From assembly GCF_009749525.1 (NCBI RefSeq), contig NZ_WOAC01000019.1, positions 1-64,000 of the forward strand: a stretch of DNA of 64,000 nt, read 5' to 3'. Shown in pieces: positions 37,116-45,817 of the stretch. Origin of the DNA: Mesorhizobium xinjiangense (GTDB lineage Bacteria > Pseudomonadota > Alphaproteobacteria > Rhizobiales > Rhizobiaceae). Made by a program: the position numbers and the translations under genes. Numbering within the stretch: position 1 is the stretch's first letter; every line of letters begins with the position of its first letter. Below the pieces are notes generated by a model. That model was not told the origin of the DNA and searched no databases. It was given only the letters and a program-made list of their open reading frames with translations.

Positions 37116-37697
37116 TCAAAACACATATCGGACGGCGACGAAACCGCCGATGAGCAGCACCATGAATAGGGTGAAAAGAAGGCCCAGATTCTTTTCGATG
37201 AAGTGGCGGATGGGTTCCCCGAAGCGATAGAGCAGCCAGGCGACGAGGAAGAAACGCAAACCCCGCCCGATGACCGAAACCAGCACGAAGACGCCGAGAT
37301 TGAGCCCCGTGGCGCCGGAAAAGATGGTCAGCACCTTGTAGGGAAAGGGCGTGACGGCGGCAAACAGGACGCCCCAGCCGCCCCAGCGGTTGTACCATTC
37401 GGCGATCTGCTCGAAGGCGTGCTCCTTGCCATAGAAGGCGAGGATCGGTCGGCCGACGGTTTCGTATAGATATGCGCCGATGACATAGCCGAGGAGCGCG
37501 CCGAGAATGGAGGCCAGGGTGCAGATGAAGGCATAGCGCATCCAGCGCTTGGGCTCGGCCAGCACCATGGGAATGAGCAGCACGTCGGGCGGGATCGGAA
37601 AGACCGAGCTTTCGACGAAGGATACGCCGGCAAGCCCCTTTTCAGCGTGGCGTGTCGCCGCAAGCGACATTGTCCAGTCGTAGAGCCGTCGAAGCAT
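37116..37697 (-). CDS. YqaA/DedA-like membrane protein
   Basis: A 193-residue membrane protein of the SNARE-associated/VTT branch: FVESSVFPIPPDVLLIPMVLAEP near residue 28, AFICTLASILGALLGYVIG, and FAAVTPFPYKVLTIFSGATGLN with the conserved Pro-Phe-x-Lys. DedA relatives act in lipid (undecaprenyl-phosphate or phospholipid) flipping. MLRRLYDWT at 37697 is the family start; the in-frame start at 37844 is not supported. Confidence 0.87.
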   Translation of the reverse strand: MLRRLYDWTMSLAATRHAEKGLAGVSFVESSVFPIPPDVLLIPMVLAEPKRWMRYAFICTLASILGALLGYVIGAYLYETVGRPILAFYGKEHAFEQIAEWYNRWGGWGVLFAAVTPFPYKVLTIFSGATGLNLGVFVLVSVIGRGLRFFLVAWLLYRFGEPIRHFIEKNLGLLFTLFMVLLIGGFVAVRYVF

Positions 37698-37798
37698 GAG
37701 AGATGGTTCCGGGATAGAACGAGCGACAGGTTCTCGTCTAATCCGGAACGCGGCCCAAGCACAATCCCGATCGTCGCATGAAATCGCCGCGCCGACAG

Positions 37799-37826
37799 TT
37801 GACGCGATGCCGCTTCGCCGTATAGT
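37799..37826 (+). promoter_or_regulatory. tRNA-Leu promoter
   Basis: -35 TTGACG (37799-37804), 16-base spacer, -10 TATAGT (37821-37826). The predicted start is about 25 bases before the tRNA. Confidence 0.7.
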
Positions 37827-37856
37827 CCCGACCCGCTCGGGCAATCGTGCCCGCGA

Positions 37857-37941
37857 GCCCCTGTGGCGGAATTGGTAGACGCGCTCGACTCAAAATCGAG
37901 TTCCGCAAGGAGTGCTGGTTCGATCCCGGCCAGGGGCACCA
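37857..37941 (+). tRNA. tRNA-Leu (anticodon CAA)
   Basis: An 85-base class II tRNA with encoded CCA. Acceptor GCCCCTG pairs with CAGGGGC (37931-37937); D-loop is AATTGGTAGA; the anticodon stem CTCGA/TCGAG closes loop CTCAAAA, giving anticodon CAA (reads UUG); a long variable arm follows; T-loop is TTCGATC. A 79-bp direct repeat begins 4 bases downstream. Confidence 0.97.
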
Positions 37942-37945
37942 TTTC

Positions 37946-38133
37946 TTCGCTCACGACGAATTCGCTGCGCTCACCGTCTCCGCGGGGGCGGGCCATAGCC
38001 CGGGCCGCGGTCGCGGCCTTGATGCGGTTTGCGGTCTCGCCGCGCACCCTGGCCTTCGCTCACGACGAATTCGGTGTGCTCACCGTCTCCGCGGGGGCGG
38101 GTCATAGCCCGGGCCGCGGTCGCGGCCTTGATG
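37946..38133 (+). repeat. Two 79-bp direct repeats next to tRNA-Leu
   Basis: Unit 1 is 37946-38024, unit 2 is 38055-38133; both start TTCGCTCACGACGAATTC and end GCGGCCTTGATG. I count three mismatches in 79 positions. A 30-base spacer separates them. A third fragment, TTCGCTCAAGA, follows at 38145. No protein is supported here. The GC-rich interior (GCCCGGGCCGCGG) is self-complementary. Confidence 0.85.
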
Positions 38134-38183
38134 AACCTAGCCTTCGCTCAAGAAGAGCGCCTTGCATGCATCGCCGGCGATCC

Positions 38184-39077
38184 TCAGGTCGCGACATATT
38201 TGCGCCAGTCGTGCTCCTCCTTGAAGCCAAGGACTTCGCGCGCCTTGCGGTTGGAAAGCGGCGCCTCGTATTCGCCCATAGGCCGGGTGATCGGCGTGTT
38301 CGGGCACCAGCGCTTCAGGAACGTCTCGGTCGGCTCATTGGCGGTGATCGTGTCGTTGACGGCATTGAAGACCTGGAAGCCGAGACCGTCCTTTTCAAGG
38401 CACAGATGCACGATCTGGGCGAGATCGCGCGCATCGACATAGCTCCAGGCATTGCGCTTGCGCGACATCGGATCGGCCAGGAAGGCGGGAAACAGGTCAT
38501 ATTCGTGCGGCTCGATCACATTGCCGATGCGCAGCGCATAGATGTCGGCGCCGGTGCGTGCGGCAAAGGCACGGGCGGTCTTCTCGTTGACCACCTTGGA
38601 AAGTCCGTAGCTGTCCATCGGGTCGACATCGTAATCCTCTTCCAGCGGGAACTGGTGGTAATCCTTGTCGCCCTCGGCAAAGCACACGCCATAGGTCGTC
38701 TCGCTGGAGGCGATGACGACCTTGTTGATGCCGAGCTTGGTCGCCGCCTCGATGACGTTGTAGGTGCTCAGCGCATTGACGCGAAAGGTCTCGTTGTCGG
38801 GATGGATCAGGATGCGTGGCACGGCGGCGAAATGGACCACCGCGTCGACGGCGGCCGGGCCTTTGCCGGTCTCCAGCCCCTCGAAGCCGAAATGCATCGA
38901 CAGGGCGTTGAACACCTGGCCGCTGTCGGTGAGATCGGTGACCAGCGTGTTGACGCCGGGGCAGTCGAGCGGCTTCAGGTCGAGGTTGAGGATCGTGTGG
39001 CCCTTGTCCTTCAGCCACGGCACGACATGGCGGCCGGCCTTGCCGGAACCGCCGGTGAACACGATGCGCTTGGACAT
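38184..39077 (-). CDS. NAD-dependent epimerase/dehydratase family protein
   Basis: A 297-residue extended SDR: FTGGSGKAGRHVV at residues 7-19 binds the cofactor, HFAAVPRI near 90, SSETTYG near 122, and the YGLSK catalytic Tyr/Lys near 158. The substrate is a nucleotide sugar or sugar acid; uronate dehydrogenase relatives look similar but I cannot assign it. Start at 39077 follows GGAGAGGAGC. Confidence 0.85.
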   Translation of the reverse strand: MSKRIVFTGGSGKAGRHVVPWLKDKGHTILNLDLKPLDCPGVNTLVTDLTDSGQVFNALSMHFGFEGLETGKGPAAVDAVVHFAAVPRILIHPDNETFRVNALSTYNVIEAATKLGINKVVIASSETTYGVCFAEGDKDYHQFPLEEDYDVDPMDSYGLSKVVNEKTARAFAARTGADIYALRIGNVIEPHEYDLFPAFLADPMSRKRNAWSYVDARDLAQIVHLCLEKDGLGFQVFNAVNDTITANEPTETFLKRWCPNTPITRPMGEYEAPLSNRKAREVLGFKEEHDWRKYVAT

Positions 39078-39187
39078 GGGCTCCTCTCCGTATTTTTTTT
39101 TGGCGGGCGGGTGCCCGCCGCGAATCCGCGCGGAATGAACCACATCGCCCGCTGCTTCGCCAGTCGACACGCCTGAAATGTGAACCC

Positions 39188-39961
39188 TCAGCCCTCCAGC
39201 TCGATCCAGACCGGCGCGTGATCGCTGGCGCCCGGACGGCCCCGCACCGGGCGGTCGACGCCGGCCGCCGTGAGCCGGCGGGCGGCCTTGCGGCTCACCA
39301 ACAGATGGTCGAGCCTCAGGCCGGCGTTGCGGGACCAGCGATTGCGCATGTAGTCCCAGAAGGTGAAGACGGTCTCGTCGGGGAAGGCGGTGCTGATGGC
39401 GTCGGTCCATCCCTGGTCGAGCAGCCGGCGGTAGGCGGCGCGGCTTTGCGGCTGCACGAGCGCGTTGCGATCGTAGGAGCGAGTTTCGTAGATATCGCGC
39501 GGCTCGGGAACGACGTTGTAGTCGCCCGCCAGCACGACCGGCACATCGGCGGCGACAAGCTCGGCGGCATGCGCGATCAGCCGCTCCATCCAGGCAAGCT
39601 TGAAGTCGAATTTCGGTCCCGGCTGCGGATTGCCGTTGGGCGCGTAAAGCGAGGCGATCAGCACCCCGCCAATGGCCGCCTCGATATAGCGCGCGTCGCG
39701 GTCGGCCGGATCGCCCGGCAGTTCGTCGCGGGTCAGGACGGGCTCGGCGCCGCGCGCCAGGATCGCCACGCCGTTCCATGCCGGTTGGCCGCGCCAGACC
39801 GCGCCATAGCCAGCTTCTTCGAGCGCCGTACGGGGAAATTTGCGCTGGTCGGCTTTCAGTTCCTGCAGGCAGACGACGTCCGGCTCGGCCTCGGCCAGCC
39901 AGTCGAGCAGGTTGTCCAGACGCCAGTTGATGCCGTTGATGTTGAAGGTGGCGACCTTCAC
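39188..39961 (-). CDS. xthA: Exodeoxyribonuclease III
   Basis: A 257-residue AP endonuclease/3'-exonuclease: MKVATFNINGINWRL, metal Glu34 in CLQELKADQ, VLAGDYNVVPEP, LDHLLVS, and terminal ASDHAPVWIEL. It repairs abasic sites and 3'-blocked ends. It is the last gene of the ligD-ku run, 13 bases after the alpha/beta hydrolase gene, so it is probably part of the end-joining operon and could clean ends before ligation. Confidence 0.95.
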   Translation of the reverse strand: MKVATFNINGINWRLDNLLDWLAEAEPDVVCLQELKADQRKFPRTALEEAGYGAVWRGQPAWNGVAILARGAEPVLTRDELPGDPADRDARYIEAAIGGVLIASLYAPNGNPQPGPKFDFKLAWMERLIAHAAELVAADVPVVLAGDYNVVPEPRDIYETRSYDRNALVQPQSRAAYRRLLDQGWTDAISTAFPDETVFTFWDYMRNRWSRNAGLRLDHLLVSRKAARRLTAAGVDRPVRGRPGASDHAPVWIELEG

Positions 39962-39974
39962 CGAACCGTCCGTT

Positions 39975-40616
39975 TCACGGCGCGATCCTCTCGGCGAAGG
40001 CCGCCACGGCCTGCGCCACCGTCTTCAGATGGTCGGCGGCAGAAAAGCCCGAGATCCGCTTGCGTGGCTTGAGGTCGTGATCGCCGTCCTCCAGCCACAG
40101 GAGCTCGATCCGCTCGGAAAGCGCGTAGCCCGCAACCTCCTCGCGCGTGCCGAATTCGTCGCGCGTGCCCTGGCAGATCAGCGTCGGCGTCTTCAGATTT
40201 TCGAGATGGGCGGTGCGCAACTGTGTCGGCTTGCCGGGCGGATGGAACGGATAGCCGAGACAGACGAGACCGGCGATGCGGCCCTGGTCATAGAGCTGGT
40301 CGGCGACCATGCTCGCCACGCGCCCGCCCATCGACTTGCCGCCGATCATCAGCGGGCCGGTCGCCGCCAGCGCCTCGACGGCGTCGAGATATTCATCCTT
40401 CAACCTTTCGGCGCGCGGCGGCGGCTTGCGGCCCTCGCCGTTGCGCCGGGCGGCCATGTAGGCGAATTCGAAACGGGCGGTTCGCAGGCCGGCCTCGGCC
40501 AATGCTGCAGAAGCCGCGTTCATGGAAATCGAATCCATCGGCGCGCCGGCCCCGTGCGCCAGCAGGATCGTGATGCGCGCATTGCCGGGCCCGTCGAAAA
40601 GGAAGCGGTCGTTCAT
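39975..40616 (-). CDS. Alpha/beta hydrolase (Tex30/KANL3 type)
   Basis: A 213-residue hydrolase: TILLAHGAGAPMDS oxyanion region, nucleophile Ser in IGGKSMGGR, FHPPGKP, LICQGTRDEFG (acid), DGDHDLKPRK (His). The layout matches the Tex30/KANL3-like dienelactone-hydrolase fold family. The ATG overlaps the stop of the BRCT/TPR gene (ATGA), so translation is coupled. A link to end joining is only contextual. Confidence 0.85.
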   Translation of the reverse strand: MNDRFLFDGPGNARITILLAHGAGAPMDSISMNAASAALAEAGLRTARFEFAYMAARRNGEGRKPPPRAERLKDEYLDAVEALAATGPLMIGGKSMGGRVASMVADQLYDQGRIAGLVCLGYPFHPPGKPTQLRTAHLENLKTPTLICQGTRDEFGTREEVAGYALSERIELLWLEDGDHDLKPRKRISGFSAADHLKTVAQAVAAFAERIAP

Positions 40617-41707
40617 CAGCCCGCATTCCTTCGGGCAAGCTGCAGGTCGGCATACTGGACGCCCCTGGCGGCATTGCGCGCCCAGGCCGAATTCGGGTCC
40701 AACTCGAGATAGCGCACCCACCAGCGCCGCGCTTCGGCGAGTTTGCCGGCATCGAACTCCAGCGTCGCCAGATTGTAGACGGCGTCGGCATAATCGGGAT
40801 CGAGTGTGACCGCCTTGCTGAGATAGCTGCGCGCCGCCTGTGTGTGGCCGCTCTGCCGGACGAGATCGGCCAGGTTGAACCAGGCCTCGACGAAGGCGGG
40901 ATCGAGCTTGAGCGTGATCAGGAAGCTGCGCCGCGCCTCGGCCATGTGGCCCATGGCGGCCAGGCAATTGGCGCGATTATAGGCGGCCACCGAATCCTTC
41001 GGATCGAGTGCCAGACATTTTTCGTAAAGGTCGGCCGCTTCCTCGAAACGCCCTTCGCTCTCCGCTTCTTCCGCCTCGTCGAACAGCGCGTCGGGCTCCC
41101 GCTCGTCGGGACGCTCGATCGGCAGCAGCATCTGTCCGTCGAGCTCGCTCAAGGCGTCGCCGCGCCGGGCATAGATCGCGTCGCGGCCCTCGGTCTCCAG
41201 CGCCAGGGCGGTGAGCGCGGTGACGGGTGCGGGCGCGCGATGGACGGAGCGCGCAATCGCGCCCCAACTCGCTCCGCCGGCGATCAGCCCGGCATATTTC
41301 TTGGCCAGGATCACGTCCCTGAACGAATAGGGCTCGCCGTCGTTCTCGAAGGCGTCGAAGAGCGACAGCAATTCGACGTCGCGCTCGGCAAGCCCCGACT
41401 GCTCGATCAGTGAGGCGCGCGTCAGGGCCGGTGCGGCCGGCGGGCGGCGCAGACCGAGCAGGCGCAGAAAACCGTTCTCGCTGAGGAGGCGCTTGCCGGC
41501 GCCGCGCTCCCGCTCGACGCGCTCTTCGATGGCCGTATCGCCGTCGCGCGCCAGAAGCCCGCGCCCGAGCACCACATGGGTGGTCTGGCGGGTGACGCCA
41601 TGCCTGAGATGGGCGCCGCGGTCTTCCACCTCGCGCGCGGCCAGACGCCGCGGGAAGGCGGTCAGCGCGCCGATCATGCCGAACGTTATGCCTGTGAGCT
41701 CTGTCAC
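40616..41707 (-). CDS. BRCT - HTH - TPR protein coupled to Ku
   Basis: A 363-residue three-part protein. Residues 1-86 look like a BRCT domain: GALTAFPRR, AREVEDRGAHLRHGV, TTHVVLGRGLL (the Tt-h-V-v strand) and KRLLSENGFLRLLGL (end helix). Residues 95-160 resemble a MerR-type helix-turn-helix (SFRDVILAKKYAGLIAGGAS). Residues 205-345 hold TPR repeats (AAYNRANCLAAMGHMAEARRSF, AWFNLADLVRQ, AVYNLATLEF). GTG at 41707 overlaps the ku stop as GTGA; no other start covers the BRCT. Translation is coupled to ku and to the next gene. BRCT and TPR are protein-binding modules, so a scaffold or regulator for end joining is a reasonable inference. Confidence 0.75.
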   Translation of the reverse strand: MTELTGITFGMIGALTAFPRRLAAREVEDRGAHLRHGVTRQTTHVVLGRGLLARDGDTAIEERVERERGAGKRLLSENGFLRLLGLRRPPAAPALTRASLIEQSGLAERDVELLSLFDAFENDGEPYSFRDVILAKKYAGLIAGGASWGAIARSVHRAPAPVTALTALALETEGRDAIYARRGDALSELDGQMLLPIERPDEREPDALFDEAEEAESEGRFEEAADLYEKCLALDPKDSVAAYNRANCLAAMGHMAEARRSFLITLKLDPAFVEAWFNLADLVRQSGHTQAARSYLSKAVTLDPDYADAVYNLATLEFDAGKLAEARRWWVRYLELDPNSAWARNAARGVQYADLQLARRNAG

Positions 41708-42594
41708 GCCTTTTTCCGGGCGGGCCTTTTCGCAGCGGATTTCGCCGATCCGCCGGCGCCGGCGGCCTTGGTCGCCGATTTGGCGGCCGGCTTTTCCCTG
41801 GCCTTGCTCTTTGCCGGCGGCTTCGATTGCGAGAGGCTCGCCTTCAGCGCATCCATGAGATTGATGACGTTGCCACGCTCCGGTGCCGCCGCAACAACCG
41901 GCTTGTGTCCCTTCAGCTTCTCCTTGATCATCTCCATCAGGGCGACCTCGTAGCGATCCTCGTAGGTGTTGGGATCGAACTGGGTCGTCTTCTGCTCGAT
42001 CAGCTTCTCGGCCAGTTCCAGCATTTCGGGATCGGGCTCGCCGACGGGAATATTGTCGAAATATTCGGCCGTGTTGCGCACCTCCCTGGGATTTCTCAAT
42101 GTGCACACGAACATGCCGGTTTCGCGCGGGGCGATGGTGATGACCCGCTCGCGGCTCGACAGAACCAGCCTGGCAATGGCGAGCTTGCCGGATTTGTGCA
42201 GGGCCTCGCGCAGGACGATGAAGGTTTCCTCCGCCATTGCGCCGTCGGGCGCCAGATAATACGGGGCGTCCTGGTAGATAACGTCCACCGAGCCCGCCTC
42301 GACGAAGGCCTCTATGTTCATCGTGTGGTTGGATTCGATCCTGACGCTGTCGAGATCAGGCTGATCGATGATGACGTATTGCTTGTCCTCGTATTCGTAG
42401 CCCTTGACGAGTTCGGAGCGCTCGACCAGCCCGAGTTCGGGGTCGACCGGCTTCATGTTGATCCGGTTGTGCGTGTCCTTGTGCAACTGGTTGAAGGTGA
42501 TGCGGTCACGGGTGCTGGTGGCGGGATAAAGCCGCACCGGACAACTCACCAGGCTCAGTTTCAGATAGCCTTTCCAACTCGCTCTTGGCGCCAT
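41704..42594 (-). CDS. ku: Ku DNA-end-binding protein
   Basis: A 296-residue bacterial Ku: MAPRASWKGYLKLSLVSCPVRLYPA start, VKGYEYEDKQYVII, beta-barrel core to about residue 215, then a tail of Lys/Ala/Pro repeats (AKSKAREKPAAKSATK) as in rhizobial Ku proteins. It homodimerises on double-strand ends and recruits LigD. It lies 22 bases after ligD and overlaps the BRCT/TPR gene by 4 bases. Confidence 0.96.
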   Translation of the reverse strand: MAPRASWKGYLKLSLVSCPVRLYPATSTRDRITFNQLHKDTHNRINMKPVDPELGLVERSELVKGYEYEDKQYVIIDQPDLDSVRIESNHTMNIEAFVEAGSVDVIYQDAPYYLAPDGAMAEETFIVLREALHKSGKLAIARLVLSSRERVITIAPRETGMFVCTLRNPREVRNTAEYFDNIPVGEPDPEMLELAEKLIEQKTTQFDPNTYEDRYEVALMEMIKEKLKGHKPVVAAAPERGNVINLMDALKASLSQSKPPAKSKAREKPAAKSATKAAGAGGSAKSAAKRPARKKA

Positions 42595-42616
42595 GCCTGC
42601 CTCCTACGCAACGCAG

Positions 42617-45070
42617 CTACTTCTCCACAGTCGGCAAGTCCCGGGCGGCCTCTGCGATCTCGGCCCATGGATCACCAGACGTCGATATCAGCCCCGGAAG
42701 CGAAGAATAGTTCAAATCCTCCGGGGCGTCGATGGCCTCCAGATCCGCCCAGCCGAGCGGTGTCGAGGCCGGCAGGTTGGGCCGGGCGCGCAGCGAATAG
42801 GGCGCGACGGCGGTGGCACCGCGCACGTTGCGGTGGAAATCGATGAAGATGCGACCCTTGCGGTTTTGCTCGCCCATGGTGGTGGTGAAAGTGTCAGGCG
42901 CCGTCCTGGCGATCGCCGCGGCGATCTCTCCGGTGCGTGCGTGCACCTTTTTCCAGTCGAGCTTCGGGCGGACCGGCACAGTGAGGTGCAAACCCTTGCC
43001 GCCGGAGGTCTTGACGAAGGGCACGAGCTTCATCGCCTCCAATTCGCCGCGAATATGCTGCGCGGCCTCGACGATATCGCGCCATTCGATGCCTTCGCCG
43101 GGATCGAGGTCGAAGACGATGCGATCAGGCCTTTCGAGCCGTTTGGCGGTCGTGCCCCAGGCATGGAATTCCACCACCCCGAACTGGGCCAGCGCCAGAT
43201 AGCCCTTGACGTCTTCGACGACGAGATAGGTCGTCGTCTCGCCCTCCGAATCGGTCCTTTCGAAGGTCGCAATCGAATCCGGCATGCCGGAAAAGGCATG
43301 GCGCTGGAAGAAGCAGTCCTGCCGCTTGCCCGTCGGACAGCGCAGGAAAGAGACCGGCCGGCCCAGGATATGCGGCAGCATGAAGTCGCCCATGCTTGCA
43401 TAATAGACCGCGACGTCGAGCTTGGTCGGGCCGGATTTGGTGAACAGGCGGCGGGTCGGATTGGTGACCCAGACCGAGGCAAGGTCGGTGTCGGAGACGA
43501 GACGCTTGCGCTCGGGCGCGTCGGAGGCCGATAGCGCGGCGTCCCTCAGTTCCTTGAAGACGGCGTGACGCAGCATGTTGTCGGCCGTGCGGTTGGCGAA
43601 ATGGATGTGGGCGGAAAGGACGGGCCGCACCCAATGAATGTCCTTGGGCGCGCCGTCGAGCCTGGCCGCGTCGTCCTTGAGCGGTTCCAGGCGTTCCAGC
43701 AGTCCTTTCAGCGTCGGCGCGTCGAAGCCGGTGCCCACCTTGCCGCGATAGTGCAGTTCTGCGTCGTGCCATTCGGCCAGTGCCAGCGCCGCCAGGCCTT
43801 CGGCGGCTTCGGACGTCGTATAGCCGGCGATGACGAAATCGCCCGCCTGCAGCGCCTTGGACTTGAGCCACGACTTGGATCGCCCCTCGTCATAGGGCGC
43901 CGACAGCTTCTTGGAGACGACGCCTTCGAGGCCGAGCTCGGTGGCGCGCTCGTAGAAAGCGGCGCCGTCGCCGACGACATGACCGCTCACCTGGATCGCG
44001 GATCGTGGATCGGCATGGCCGGCAAGCAGCCTTTCCAGCATCTCCTTGCGTTTGGACAGGGCAACCTTGCGCAGGTCCCAGCCATTCAGATGGACGAGAT
44101 CGAAGGCATAGAAGACGAGCTGGTTGCCGGGTCCATCGGCAAGAGCTTCCTGAAGGGCCGAGAAGCGGCTGACGCCGTCGCCATCGAGAACGACGATCTC
44201 GCCGTCGATCACCGCCTGCTCGCAGGGCAATTGCCTGAAGGCGTGGGAAAGATCGCCGTAGCGCTTCGTCCAGTCGAGGCCGCTGCGGGTGATCAGCCTG
44301 GCCTCGCCGTCTTCGACGAAGGCCAATGTGCGATAGCCGTCGAACTTGATCTCGTGCAGCCAGTCCTTGCCTTTCGGCGGCTTGTCCGCTGCGGTGGCGA
44401 GCTGCGGCTTGAGGCGGTGCGGCATCGCGGATTTCCCGGCGCCTTTCAACCGGCCCGGCGCGAGCCTTCTTGGTCGAGGCGCCGGCTGCCCGACGTGCCC
44501 ATCGTTGTCCGCCATGTCCTCGATCGTGCGTCGACTCTTCACGCTTTCGGGGCGCTCGGCGAGAATGTCCAGGTCGGGATCGGCCGCCTGATCGCGCTCC
44601 TTAATGAGCAGCCAGTTGCGCTTGGTCTCGCCCTCCCTGGGCTTCAGCCGTGTCAGCATCCAGCCGCCATTGAGCTTCTCGCTCGCCAGGCGGAATTTCA
44701 GCGCGCCGGCTTTGAGGCCCTTCGTCGCGTCGTCCATCGGCGCCCAGACACCGCTGTCCCAGACGATCATCGGCCCGCCGCCATATTCGCCATCGGGGAT
44801 CACGCCCTCGAAGTCGATATAGTCGAGCGGATGGTCCTCGGTCTCGACCGCCAGCCGCCTGGTCTCGGGATCGAGCGACGGGCCTTTCGGAACCGCCCAG
44901 CTCTTCAGCAGGCCGCCGACCTGCAGCCGCAGATCGTAATGATCGGCCGTGGCGGCGTGCTTGTGCACGACGAAGCGGTTTCCGGAATCGCCGCTGGCAT
45001 GGCCGTGCGGCTCCGTGGTGCGGGAAAAGTCCCGCTTTTTGTGGTAGTCCTTGAGCTTCGGACCGTTCAT
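42617..45070 (-). CDS. ligD: ATP-dependent DNA ligase LigD
   Basis: An 817-residue three-domain end-joining enzyme in the order phosphoesterase (about 33-140, FVVHKHAATADHYDLRL), ligase (about 215-520; nucleotidyl Lys242 in EIKFDGYR), polymerase (about 535-805; metal Asp654/Asp656 in FDLDPGEG). The order PE-LIG-POL matches the Pseudomonas/rhizobial type. It heads the run ligD-ku-BRCT/TPR-hydrolase-xthA. GGAC-rich leader; no dedicated regulator is visible. Confidence 0.96.
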   Translation of the reverse strand: MNGPKLKDYHKKRDFSRTTEPHGHASGDSGNRFVVHKHAATADHYDLRLQVGGLLKSWAVPKGPSLDPETRRLAVETEDHPLDYIDFEGVIPDGEYGGGPMIVWDSGVWAPMDDATKGLKAGALKFRLASEKLNGGWMLTRLKPREGETKRNWLLIKERDQAADPDLDILAERPESVKSRRTIEDMADNDGHVGQPAPRPRRLAPGRLKGAGKSAMPHRLKPQLATAADKPPKGKDWLHEIKFDGYRTLAFVEDGEARLITRSGLDWTKRYGDLSHAFRQLPCEQAVIDGEIVVLDGDGVSRFSALQEALADGPGNQLVFYAFDLVHLNGWDLRKVALSKRKEMLERLLAGHADPRSAIQVSGHVVGDGAAFYERATELGLEGVVSKKLSAPYDEGRSKSWLKSKALQAGDFVIAGYTTSEAAEGLAALALAEWHDAELHYRGKVGTGFDAPTLKGLLERLEPLKDDAARLDGAPKDIHWVRPVLSAHIHFANRTADNMLRHAVFKELRDAALSASDAPERKRLVSDTDLASVWVTNPTRRLFTKSGPTKLDVAVYYASMGDFMLPHILGRPVSFLRCPTGKRQDCFFQRHAFSGMPDSIATFERTDSEGETTTYLVVEDVKGYLALAQFGVVEFHAWGTTAKRLERPDRIVFDLDPGEGIEWRDIVEAAQHIRGELEAMKLVPFVKTSGGKGLHLTVPVRPKLDWKKVHARTGEIAAAIARTAPDTFTTTMGEQNRKGRIFIDFHRNVRGATAVAPYSLRARPNLPASTPLGWADLEAIDAPEDLNYSSLPGLISTSGDPWAEIAEAARDLPTVEK

Positions 45071-45273
45071 GACAAACGACTATGGATGAGGCATCGCGAC
45101 TTTCAACCGAAATACTGCAAAAATCCGCATGACCATCTTGGTGAATGAGGAATTGATCACGTTCGCGCTGGGGAAAATCTGATACTGCACGCCTCCGCCA
45201 CGGGATCGGAATGCCAATTCAGTGAGCCGGCATCGTGATCTGGCAGGGTGGTGTTTTTGCGCAGGAAGTATCC

Positions 45274-45810
45274 ATGAAGCGGATTATCGGGACCATTATC
45301 GCCGCCGCCGCGGCGCTTGTCATACAGAGCGTTTCGGCCGAGCAGGTGCAGGCGCAGGCAAGCAGCGGCGGCTGCACATTGGAGCAGATCGGAGGAACCG
45401 CGCGCCATCTCGTGCGCTGCCGGGGCGGCCTGTCGATCACTACAGAGCAAGGGGCGCAGTACACCTTGCTCGACCGCACGGCCACGGGCAGCGTCGACGC
45501 CGTGCGCCTGACCGGCAAGGCGCTGCTCATCGATCTGCCGGAAAATGTACCCTCCTCCGGACTTGAGGTGGTGACGCCGCAGGCGATCGCCGCCGTAAGA
45601 GGTACGCAGTGGGCCGTCGATGTCGAACAGGATGCGACGTCGGTCTTTGTCGTCCGGGGCGCGGTGGCGGTCAGCCGGCGCGCCGGCGGCGCCGGTGTCG
45701 TGCTGGGGCCCGGCGAGGGCGTCGATGTTGACGAGAGCGGCGCTGCGCTGGAGGTGCGCCGCTGGCCGGCGGCCCGCGTCAACGCATTGATGGCCCGCTT
45801 CGGCCGGTGA
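45274..45810 (+). CDS. FecR-domain protein
   Basis: A 178-residue exported protein: signal peptide (KRIIGTIIAAAAALVIQSVSA), then a FecR-like domain with GLSITTEQGAQYTLLDR, GLEVVTPQAIAAVRGTQWAVDVE and SVFVVRGAVAVSRR. In alphaproteobacteria FecR-domain proteins pair with CHASE2 adenylate/guanylate cyclases, as here (stop to start 7 bases). It probably acts as a periplasmic sensor module for the cyclase. Start at 45274 follows GCAGGAAG. Confidence 0.85.
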   Translation: MKRIIGTIIAAAAALVIQSVSAEQVQAQASSGGCTLEQIGGTARHLVRCRGGLSITTEQGAQYTLLDRTATGSVDAVRLTGKALLIDLPENVPSSGLEVVTPQAIAAVRGTQWAVDVEQDATSVFVVRGAVAVSRRAGGAGVVLGPGEGVDVDESGAALEVRRWPAARVNALMARFGR

Positions 45811-45817
45811 AGCCGTC

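Noticed and set aside
37946-38133. CRISPR-like array
   Set aside because: Only two full 79-bp units, longer than CRISPR repeats, with one spacer and no cas gene.
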